NCBI RefSeq assembly: GCF_000276665.1
Contig: NW_004955476.1
Span: 9,717,051 to 9,781,050 of the forward strand
DNA: 64,000 nt
Reading direction: 5' to 3'
Origin: Chinchilla lanigera
Taxonomy: Eukaryota > Chordata > Mammalia > Rodentia > Chinchillidae
Positions within the stretch are counted from its first letter, which is position 1; every line of letters starts with the position of its first letter. Below the pieces are notes generated by a model that did not search any database, was not told where the DNA came from, and saw only the letters and a list, made by a program, of their open reading frames with translations. Below are positions 35,057 to 47,000 of this stretch, piece by piece. Made by a program: the position numbers and the translations under genes.

Positions 35057-38000
35057 GTGTTTCCAGTACTGGGGGCTGCACTCAGGGCCTTGTCTGTGCT
35101 AGCCAAGCCTGTACCACTGAGCTACATCCCTTTTTATTCATTTTTAAGTTGAGACAGGGTCTCCCTAAATTGCCTGGGCCGTCCTTTAGCGAGCGTGAGG
35201 TCCTTCTGCCTCGGCCTCCTAAGTGTCTGGGATCACAGGCGTGCATCGTCATGCCAGGCTGAACTGTGCCTCACTCACGTGAACTCCATAGGCCTAAGTT
35301 TCATCATCTGTGGCAACAAGGGGTATGTACAGTGTACTCTGTTACCTTCTACAGCCAGTCGTAGACTTCGTTCATGTATTATTTTTCTCTTATCATATCT
35401 TTGTCAAAGAGCTAATCCCATCTTTTGAGAATTTTTTTTCCTTGCTTCAGTTTACTGTATTTTTAACATGAAAAAAATCCTTAAAGTTTCATCACTGCTA
35501 ATCTTTTTAAGCTTAATGTGGGTGTAAATACCCCGCAATTTGCTTTTACAGAAAGCAAAAGAAAGAAATCTTAAAGTAACTTTCTAATACCGCCTGACTT
35601 GCTTAATAGGAGACCTGAGAGGAGGTTGGGGCCTTAATAATTTGTGACAGAGTCTGGCTTTGGAGAGGCGGAGAGGGCGGAAACCCGAAGCATGCAGTGC
35701 GTCGCACTGCTGAAGCCAGGGGAGGGGAAGGCGTGTCAGGCACAGAGCAGTGCAGCGGACGCAGAATTGGGTCACACGGTGAAGAGGGAGACTCAGTATT
35801 TTCACAGTTGTGTCAGCTAACGCCAAACAAAAACTGAAATGAGAATACTGAAGGTTTTGTTTTAAAAATACTTACATTTAGAATTTCCTTGTGATCTGAT
35901 GTAACATTTTTTTCAATTATGCCAAGATATAAAAAAAAAAAAAAATCAACGAGATTTTTTTTTTGGTCATCCTTCCATAGGAATTAGTATCTCACTTTTT
36001 TTTAATAACCAGAACTTCATCATGTTTGTTAGGCTGTTTTTTTCATTGGTTTTGTTTTGTTTTATTGCAGTCCTGGAGGTGGAACTTGGACCCTTCACAC
36101 GGGTACATCCCTAGCCCTTTTTCTGTTTTATTGAGACAGGTTCTTGCTAAGTTGCCAAGTTGCCCAGGCTGGGCTTAAACTTGAGATCCTCCTGTTTACC
36201 CCCCCAGCGTGCTAGGATTACAAGTGTGCACTACCACACTGGCTTTCAGCATTTTTGCTTTTAAGCATTTTTAAGAAACTAACTTCATTGAAGTGTAATT
36301 TATGTATGTTAAATTACACTCCTTGTTTAACGACCTGTTTAATGAGTACAGCCAAAGCACACTTTTTGGACTTTTGTACAGTCTGTTTATACAGTCTCAG
36401 TGTTTTTCTACAGTACACCTTGTTTATACAGTATTGTAATTTTTGCTGATGGTACTGTACAGTAGAGAGCTGAGAGTTATGCAAATAAATGCAAAGTCTT
36501 TAAGTCAAGAGTTTGCTTTGACCACTTCTTTGTTCTGAATATTACAGGTTACATACTATATACAGTTCCTTAGTGACGAGTTCATTTAACACCCTAGCTG
36601 CAGGAATGGAACTTGGTAGTTAAACAAAGATGTCTGTGTAGTACAGGTGTATGTATAAAGTATATGTTATATAACTGTGTAATTGTATATTTGCATATAA
36701 GTCTGTATTTATATGCTGTATGATAAAAATACGGTGTTTAAATTTAAAAATTTATAGTGAAAGACGTATTGCCATCTATCCCCCTCCAAACCCTACCCCT
36801 TGCTTCGAACACGCTTATCCTGTCATTCTTGCCACTTTCTGAAGCATCTCTGGAGTCCTGTCTAGGGACTGTCCTTGGTTGTGCTTGTGTGGCTTCTTTG
36901 ATGTCTTGAGTTGATTCAGAAGTGCTTTTTATGGTCCTTTTGCTGTGTGGAGGATCCGGAAGTCACCCTGTGCCAGAGCAGGTAAGGTGGCTGAGGACTG
37001 TGCTGTGTTCGTAAGAGCCCACCCTTCTGTTGGATGGCACTTGGCGGCAGCATTCACTGTGCTGTGCTTTTTGATCATACCTCACAAAGGAGTCTTCAGA
37101 AACTGCCAAAAACCGTGGGGTAAGTGTGTGAGAAGCAAAGGGGAGGATGGTGAGAGGGATCTCTGGTAAATGTGTTTACTGTAATAAATTTGGTATAAAG
37201 TTACACACTACTCAGAGCACTTTCATCACCCCCAAAATTCCTGTTTCCTCCCCCCCCCACTTGACATTTCTTTGGTATTGTTTTATGCTCTGAAAATACC
37301 TTGATGTTTTATTTGGCCATTATGGGGCTTAATTATTAATTAGTTAAGGTTTTTAAAGAGAGATGAATTTATGCCCTCACACACTCTGAAAAAGAAAACC
37401 TAAGTGTATTGTGTAAGATACATTCGAACGGGTTGCCTAAGAGTTCTGGCTGGTGCAGTCGGAGGCGGGGGGGGGGCTGGGAAGTCACAGGTATGTTGGG
37501 TGGGCTTTGTGAGATTAAAAGTAGCAACTACCACTTGCACACAAAAAGCCATACATTGAGATAAAACACAACTTTACAGTCCTTCAGGGAAATCATGGAT
37601 TTTAGCTCATTAATCCCCTTTTACTTAAGGTTGTTTATGTTTTGATTAGTTTTCTTTTATTTTCCATTTATTTGTTATTAAGAACTATAATAATTTATGT
37701 TATATATGTATACCTCAGTTACTTTCTGTCACTAATGCAGTGAATGCTGTCGTGTCCATGTTATCCACTAATTAAAGATCAAATAGATTCTTAAATTTAG
37801 TAATGGAATAGAAAAGTTCTCATTTTGTTATGATATTGTTGCTGATTGTAAATTGAGCATTATCTTTGCTGCAGTGTGTGAGGTGTCCGGAAAAGGTGTT
37901 AAAAGTATAGAAGATTCTTATAGTTGCTGAAGATAATCTAAAATATTTTCTTAGAGTTTTTAAACTGGTTTTCTTAGTTTTTAAGCTGGTTAAAGATATG

Positions 38001-41000
38001 GATTTAGATCTGTTTATGAGGATTGAAACAGTCTGAGGTTTTCTTTAGCAATTCATTCGTCTTTTTACTCAGTTTATTAGGGGGCTCATCTGTATTTCTA
38101 GGCTCTATTCTAGATGCTGTGGATATAGCAGAGTTCACTGGTAGAGAAAGACACACATGCATGAATAATTGTATCTGATATAATCAATGTTACATGTATA
38201 GTATATCGATTTGAAGTGTGATGTGAAAGGGTGGCTGGTATAGCACAGTGATTAAGAGTCCTGGCCTTGACTCTCATCAGTGCCATGTTTGATTTGTGTA
38301 ACGCAGAAAGAATGACTTAACTTCTGTTAGCCTCAGTTTTTATTTGCAAAACAGGATAATACCTTCCTCTCAGTGTTTTGTAAAGACTAAGTGAAATAAT
38401 GATTTAGAGCATATGCCAGTTTCCTCTCTGTGGTACCTTAGTAGAAATTACAGTCATCATAGACACTATGTATAAAATGCAGGGATCTGTGAAAGGCTAT
38501 ATCTAAACATATCATGATGGTGTATAAATTTAATTACTGTTGGGCAGAAAAAGTTTAAAAATGGTAAGGTTACATTTTGGATATGTGCTTTTCATTTTCT
38601 GTGTATCACTGTATATGTCATACACTTATGTATACGTATTGCTGCAGAGGGTTGAATTGAAATAGAAAAAAGAGTGTTTCCTACTTACACACTACTTGTA
38701 CAATACTTCTGATATCTGATATGTAGGAATTTCTCTCCACACATCAAGCGGTTTTCAAGGGGACACCATCTGGGTGTCTTACAGTTCATTCCTGACATTG
38801 TGACAGTTAAGCTTCTTTGCCAACTTGATTGGTTCGAGTGCTGTCCAGGGGCTGGTAAAGTGTGTGTCTAGGTATGTGTGGGTGGGTCATGCAGGAATAA
38901 CCTTGCATACTATTTCTGGTCAGAGGCCCTTCATTTTGGTGCATTTCAGAAGAAAGCCTGGAAGGCCAGGTAGTGTCCCCATGAAACATGGGTATGTGAC
39001 GTTGAGGGAATGAAGCCAAGGATGCAGTGAGAATCCCTGGAAGTCAAAGACTCCAGGAATGTGGAAGAGAGAGGCAGTGTGGTTAGCAAGTGGCAAGCAA
39101 TAGAGGTAGGGGCTACCCATGCCATCTAGAACTCGTATCTCATCACCCTGTGGATGGATGCCAATATGGAGCTATAGAAGGTAGTGTTTACCCTGCTGTG
39201 TTTGGAGTTTTCTTTGGTCTGGATATTTTCTACTTTTCCCTCCTTTTTTGGAATGGGAATGCTTATCCTATGCCAGTGTATACTGGAAATATGTATCTTC
39301 CTTTAAAAAAATTTATAGGCATTCACAGGTAAGAGTTTGCCCTGAGTCTCAGAGGACACATTAACTTGGACCTTTTTGTGTGTGTATATGGTACTGGGGA
39401 TTGAACATTGGGCCTTCATACTGAGCTGCATCCTCTATCCATTTTTATTTTTTATTTTGAGATAAGGTTTCAGGACTTTTGAGCAATGCTGGAACTGTTG
39501 AGGTTTGGGGAAGGGCATTAGTATGTTTTCAGTTGAAGATGGTATAGTTATGTAAGGTGAAATTATGATGTGTTTGTTTGGAATTAAGTATGGCTTAAGG
39601 AGATGTGTTTGGGTGACAAGGGGTGGAATGTAACAGTTAAACTGTATTGTCAACTTGAATGGCTTGAGGGCTTCCTAGGGAATTAGTAAACCGTGCTTCT
39701 GGATGTGCGTGAGTAGGTCACAGAGGAGGTTGGGAACATAACTCATCTCTGAGCTATCCATGGCTGTACTGTTCCCTTGCTTTGCTTCTGGGCTGCCATG
39801 AAGCGGGTAGCTTTGTTCCACTGTGCCCTTCTGCCATGATGTTTCTGCAGCCAGCCAGCCAGCCATGGAATGGAACCTCTGAAACTGGAGCCCAAAGTTC
39901 CAGGTGTCAGGTGGCGTTCACACCAAGAGGAAAGCTGAGCAGTATAGACCTGATCTGCCTGGGTAGAGTGTCAGATCCCGCAGGTTAAGCTCTGCACTGA
40001 CGCCCCCTGCCATGTGTTATTGCAGACCTGAGACTTGGACCTGTGCTTCTGATGAACTTGCCATAGGTGGGCTTTGCCATGATCCCTCCTGAATTTAAAT
40101 TAATTTGCTTGAGGAGTTTATAGAATGTAGAAGATCTTTACACTGACCCGCTTGTTACAGAGATATGTTACAGGATACAAGTGAACATTCAGGTGAAGAG
40201 ATTCGCAGCGTGAGATCTGGAAGATCTTGGAACACAAGAGCCTCCATTTCCATGGACTCAGGGTACAACGCCCTTCCCACATGTGGCGGTGTTCTTGTTC
40301 ACTGGCCTGGAGCTCTCTGAACCTTGTCTTTCAGATGTTTGATGAAGGCCATGTGATCAGCTCACCCTCAGCACCTCTGTCCCCACCCCCACCCTCTGGG
40401 GGGGGTCCCAGTTCTGCCTGGACTCTAGTGATCAGCCCCATCCTGAAGCTGTCCAGGGACCCCACCACAAGTCACCTCACTAGCACACAGAAGACATACT
40501 TCACTCCCGAGGCTCCAAGGGTTTTAGGAGCTTTGTGCCAGGAAACAGTGGTACAGACCAAATCTTCTCATATCATGATGTCACAGGTTTGATTTATGAA
40601 GCTTCAGATATAATACTTAATGGACAGGATAGAGGTTCCCAACAGTAGTTTTGATTAAATAGGATCTGCACATTGCCTGTGGGCCTGGGCACCTGTGAAG
40701 ACGGTGCTTTCCCTGTAGATACTGAGTTGCCCGTGGAGAGCTTAGTGCTGTTGCTCGATGGCAGGGTGGGCGCACACCGGACGATGTGTTCCTGTGCCTG
40801 CTCCCCCGGGTTGCAAGCCTCTGAGCTCATGCAGCAGCCTGTTGGAGCCCTCGTGCCATCGTCATGGGCTGGCCCAGTGGCTCCCTTGTAGTATGGAGGT
40901 AAATATGTATTTTTTGTAGATAAACACATTTTTGAGGTGCCAGTCTTAACATGGATTATATTGTCTCTAAATCACAAACCTTAAAAAGTTAAAATACTGG

Positions 41001-44000
41001 GGATACCGCGTTTTGTTGTTTCGTAAACAGCTGAGTTGTTGATTGCCTCTTTAGGCAATATTTTCCTAAGCATTAGGTGGCAGTAGTGTGTTGTGCTTGA
41101 CTGTACCTATAGGATTATTTTTTTCAACTTTTTGAAGTCATGATGTGGTGTCAAGGTGTAAAGGACACGCTTTGTAGAGCCTCTTTCTTTACCTCACTTT
41201 TTGTAACGTGATCTTACGTTAAGCAGGTGGGCATCTCATAGAAACAGCAGCACAGCCGTGTGGGTCAGTGTGTGTCCGTCTCCCGACTGTCTACCCTGCA
41301 TTCAGATTCATTAGGGAATGACCAGTGCACAACCTCACCAGCACTGCCACAACAGCTGGGTAACGGCTGCTTCATAATCACAGAGATTTGCAGTCATGAA
41401 ACCCGAAAATTAGCTCAGGTACTGTGTTTGCTTGATATCCTAAGACGCTTACTTAGTGCCTTGTCTGGAATGAAGAATGGTCGTTGAATTTAACCACAGT
41501 CTTCAATGCTTCCCTCCCTCTCTGCTATCAGTCTGCACCAGTGTGAAGGTTACCTACCTTCTTGCGCTCCCTTGGAGGCGAGTTAGTAAGGATCGGGGAC
41601 TGCCGCACTCTCTCAGCCTTGGGCATGGACAGTAATCCTCCATTAAGCTTGAGCACTTGTATTAAGATGTCAGTGCTTGTAGTATACAAGCTCATTTCCA
41701 CTGTGATTTCCTATAGTGTGTACATTCCAGTCAGTAGAAATTACATTTTCTCTTATTACAGGAAACGGTTTTAGAGCTGACTCAGATGTGAGCTAAGTAA
41801 AGTTAATCTGCCACATTTTCTTTCTTACGTGTTGCTCTCACCTATCCCAAGGGTGTCATACTTGAGGGAATTTACCGCCAGGGCAGTAGTGTCATTAATA
41901 TGGCAGAACAGTCACTTAATAAGAGAAGAGCACGAAGGCTGCCTAATTAGTATTGATGACCTTGGTGGCCGCAGAGCAGAGCTGAGCTGCCGAGGGCAGT
42001 GCGGGTAGAGTCTCTGTGCGTCTCCAAAAGTAGTTAGCAGAGATTGGTGCTTACACAGTAGCTGGAAGGCAGCCTGCAGCCAGCTGCTCATGATCACTTG
42101 GGGGCCCAGAGGCCGAGCGTGTGTCTGTCTTGGAACTTTCTCTAGCTCATGTTGAGTGCATCCAAGAAGACTTGGGTGCCTGGTGTGGTGACTGTAGTGT
42201 GGGAAGGACTGTAGCAAAGGGTGGACTTGTTGGCATTTAACTTGCCCTCCTTTTTTGCCTTATTTTGGGAGGACAGAAAGTAGGGATGGTAAGTAGTTTT
42301 GGGGAGAAGCTTCCTGGGCTTTATAAAATTATCGAAGATTAAGAATCTACTGATTTTCTTGAAACATTTTAGTAAAGCCTAAATTTAATACTTTGGTAAA
42401 TCGAACACAGGTCTTCATGGGGGAAAATGTTGGGGGATGGTGTTCTGGATGTCAGATGTTGTGATCAGATTTGCTGATGGTGTTATTATTCAAATCATTC
42501 TCTCAGCTTTACCTTCTCCATTTTCTTTCTCATCAGATGTCCAAAGAAATGATTTGTTATCTTTAGTGATGAGTGCCTCAAAATATTGTGACGACTAGGC
42601 CCTCAAAAGATGCCTAGTAAATATAACCCATGGTAGGCTTCTCCTTGCATTTGTGCACATGCAGCGCTTTGAGTCTTACACTCTTCTGCGTTATCAGCTG
42701 TCTGCAATGTGAATCCACTATGCTAGAGTAGAAATCCAGCGTTGGTCCTATCGGGGCTTGGCAGGACAGTCCTGGAATGGGATTCGGTTCCAGGAATCAT
42801 TGGCAACTCTTTTGGCTGAGATACAGGTGAGAACTGCTGTTCTTAGGACACTTTGTCCCTTTTTTAGTAGTATACAGTTGGTGTGTGAGGCAGGCACACA
42901 TTCAGGAACAGCAGAAGAAAGCTAGAAACAAATAGTGGGATGGTTTGTTTTTTAAAAAGATTTAGGTCTCAGCTTCTGTGTTAGTTTTTGTGCTACTTGA
43001 ACAACATCCTGGAGACGGGGAAATTTATACAAACAAATTTATTGGCTCATGGTGAGTCTGGAAGTCCAAGATCACAGGGATGGCATCTGGCAAGTGTCTG
43101 GTGCTGTGCTGCCCCATGGAGAGGACAGGTGTAAGAGGGAAAAGGGTGGGGCCTGCCTGCAACCTAGGGTCAGTCCCTTCATGGGGCGGAACCTCTGGGC
43201 TTAGGCCTCTGGGGGTTCACTCCCTGGTATTTGCATGGCAGTTCCATTTTGGAATGAGGCTTGATTGCTTGAGCAGGGACGTACTGGTGGTAGCCACTGT
43301 GCTTTTGCCTACATGCCTCGCAGAGTCTGTTTCTCTGCCTCCTCTTGGCTCAGGTAGAAAAGTCTTCAAAGGCACCATGGGGCAGGAGTGCATTCCCATA
43401 CCAGGCTCTTCCTTGTGTCAGCTGAGTAGCACCACACAGTGAATAGTTGCTTACTAAGAGGCAGTATAAGAGAAAAGCACAAACACGTGGACCTCAGATC
43501 AGAGTTGACAGAGTCTGCTCCTTGGGGAGGGCTTACACGAGCAGCTTAAGATCTGCAGTGCTGATAGAGTGCTGCTGCCCAGTCATTGCCCTGCGCCCCG
43601 TATGGTGTTCACCTCACACCGGGAACAGATGGAGGAGGAGTGGAAGCTTGGGGCTCTTTTATCTTAGGACTTGTGTGCCTCGTTTCTTGTGCAGTAGTGT
43701 CACTTAGGCTCTGCGCAGCTCTGCGAGGGGACCGTGGTCAGAGAGAAGTGCAGGTGCCTGAATTGGAAACAGGTAGGTGGGGGGAAGCTCTTGGTGACTC
43801 CTGGAGATGGGGAGGAGCTCAAGCGAGCAGGGTCAGTGCTGGGAACGTGGGGCACCCTGGGAGTGCGGGGCGCTAGGCAGGCTGCACCTGCAGTGTCTCC
43901 TGCTGTTCTGTTGGTAACCTGAGTTACTAGAAATTTTCTTTCCCTTTGCATTTCATCCTTTCACCATTTATTCGGCACATCAATGCTTTTAACAGACAAG

Positions 44001-47000
44001 GATTTCTACGGGTAATCTAATTTTAAAATCTGAGTTACAGACTTTAAATATGTTGAATTTATAGTGCTGATGAAACAGGTTTTCTGAGGTATTGTGAAAT
44101 TTAGTTCTGGAATTCAGAGTTTGATGGTGGAACCAGAGATCTTCCATCCTGTTAATGGTACTAAACTCACCTGCTAGTAATAGAAAAACCACGGTGCTGT
44201 GGTACATGGGGCCACACTGGTAGGTCAGATAGTATCAGCTTGATTACTTGGGAGTGTTTGTTTAATCAGATGTGCACAAGGTTCTTTCTATAATTGATTT
44301 ACTTCTTTTTTGCAGTCAGTATTTTGTAAATCAGAACAGAATAATCCCAAGTGTTTAGTAAAGGTTAATGTGTATGAGTGGTTTACTTTTAAACGTTCAG
44401 ATATTTACCTTGAAGAAATACCATTTCATTCTCCTTTACTGTACCTGGTGCTTACAGAAGAGCTCAGGAGTTCAGTGGGAGCAAATGAACATCCACATAT
44501 TCACTAAAACAGACTAGGAGTTGCGGAAATGTTGATACTGTATTGTATTATGCTGTTTCTGTGATTTATACATCACTTTTTGTTCTGTAATTATAAAACA
44601 TTTGCTGGTGTGCTAAACCTGTCATTGGATGCCACTACAGGATTAAGTAGCTGAAGCCTGGTATGTACAGTGCCCCACTCCTTGAAAAAAAATCAGCACA
44701 TTTCAACAGCTTCTTTAGGGAAGTAAGTTTATATTTGGGCTAACAATGGAATAGAAGGGGCCCAGCATTTATAATTAGTGAACAGAAGGGTCAGATACCT
44801 AAAAATGTCTGACTTGTAATACTTAATATAAGTTTTATTGTGGTGGTGTAAGTTAATGTAATCCAGGAGTGTGATGTGACATATTCGACATTTATTTTCC
44901 TTTTTAAAATGCACATACTTGGTAGACTACATTAGTCACAGGAATATTTTAATGAAAGCACAAATTGTCTGACTTCTTCTTAAACTCTGTATTTTCAGCA
45001 GTGGAGGCTAATAGTGTTCTCAAACTTAAGCATGCACAGCCATTGCCTGGAGTTTGGTGGGACGGATTTTGGAATTCTGGGCCCAGAATGAGGGTGCCAT
45101 ATGGTGACAGTCACCCCAGTATTGCCAGTTTAAAAAGTATTCAGAGTTAGTAGGCAGAGAATATCCAAAATGAAGACATAGTTGGACAACTCATTGCTAT
45201 AGACTCTCAGGTAATAAGAATCAAGCAGAGGGGCTGGGGATTTAGCTCAGCGGCAAAAGCGCCTGCCTGGCAAGTGCAAGGTCGTGAGTTCGGTTCCCGG
45301 TACCGGAGAAAAACCAAAAAAAAAAGAATCAAGCAGACCAGGGTTAGCTCAGCAGTAGAGCTGACATGCTAGCCTGAGTTCACAATCCAAGAATAAAAGA
45401 ATTCAGAGTTCATAATTAAAGTATAAAGTGTTCATTATCAGTTAAAGTATTAGTTCAGAAAGTTATCAGAATCCTGATTAAAATATCACATTGCTTTCTG
45501 TGTGTCTTTTGTGATACTATGAATGTTTCTCTTATATTAATATGATTTCTTAATCTTTTGTGTCAGTTTTTCTTATCTTCAATAAATGACACAGAGATTT
45601 AAAGAACAGAAGTTTATAGAATTGAAAAGATGTCCCTAAAATGTGAAGAAGTTACTTAGGTCATAAAGTTGTCTCATTTGAGAATAGTAAAAAGCAGTTT
45701 GTTGAAATTTGGGAAATATACTCTTTTGTACTCTTACGATAAAGAATTACAGAGATAATATCGCTTTCAGTATTTTTAGTATTGTGACATTTATATTTTA
45801 ATTTTGGATCTCCTTTGGCTTTATACTGAGCAACACTTTTAAAAACGTTCAGTTCTTGGAATTGGCAAGTGTGCTCAAAAATAGTATTTCCATAAATGAC
45901 TATTTCCATAAATGACTCTAATTCAAACTTTACTAATTCAATTTTTTTGTTTTCATTATACTTTTTATTAAGATTGGAAGAAATTTCTCATGTTTCCCTC
46001 TCGACTTAGAAAGATGTGCTGAATTACTGGATGTGGCAGCACGTCTGTACTCCCAGCTACTTGGGAGGCTGCAGCAGGGTTCCCAGTTGAAGACCGGCCC
46101 GGGCAGCTTAGCAAGACCCTGTCTCAGAATTTTGAAAAGGGCTAGGAATGTAGCTCAGCACTCCCTGGATTCAGTCTCCAGTATCAGTAAAGGAGAAAGA
46201 GGAAGGAGGTGTTAAATTCTTTTTTTGTAATTTAGATATTTCTGAAAAGTTTTTATTATTGGGATATGGTCAACATGCCCAGAAAAAATGTACTGATCTG
46301 AAGTGTTTGGTTTGGTGAGTTCTGATCCCCTGTAACAGTTCCTCCGCAGATGTCTCCCCTGCCCCTCTCCTTAATTCCCACTGCCTGGCGCTACCTGGGT
46401 ACCAGTGTTAATTTCTGTCACCCTAGAGTGGACTTGCCAGAATTGGGGTTTTACACTCACGTGACCATACAGTATGTGTGCTTCTCTTGCTTGACAGAAT
46501 GTTTTAGGCATACATATTATGCTATTGATTACGTCACAGTTTTCTTATTATTGGCTAGCATTCCTTTTCATTGATTTAATAAAATGTGTAAATCCATACT
46601 CCCTTTGATTGGCACTGCTGGCTTTCCATACTCCCTTTGTAAATCCATACTCCCTTTGCTTGGCACTCCGTGGATGTGTGTTTTTATGTTGCGTTACTCT
46701 GAATGCTGAATATCTGAGCATGGACCCCTTGGTTGTAGAGTAGATACATGTGTTGCTTTATGAGGACCTGGTCAGTAGTTTCCTGCCAGCAGGACATGAG
46801 AGGAAGGTGGAAGCGGAGTGCTTGCAGATGCAGTGCTACCTGGTCCCTGGCCCAGCCGAGTGAGTGGGGTGGGGAGGTCCTCCTGCACATGGAGGCACCA
46901 TCTGGGTAGTGGGCACCACCCACCAGGATGTCGGGTCATTTGGCTTGTGGCGCTTGGCACAGGTTACTGACCTCGGCCTCAGAACTGTAATAAAAAATGC

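Noticed and set aside
45230..45323. A true tRNA gene
   Set aside because: The tRNA-like boxes belong to an ID SINE: it has an A-rich tail, a target-site duplication and no complete cloverleaf.
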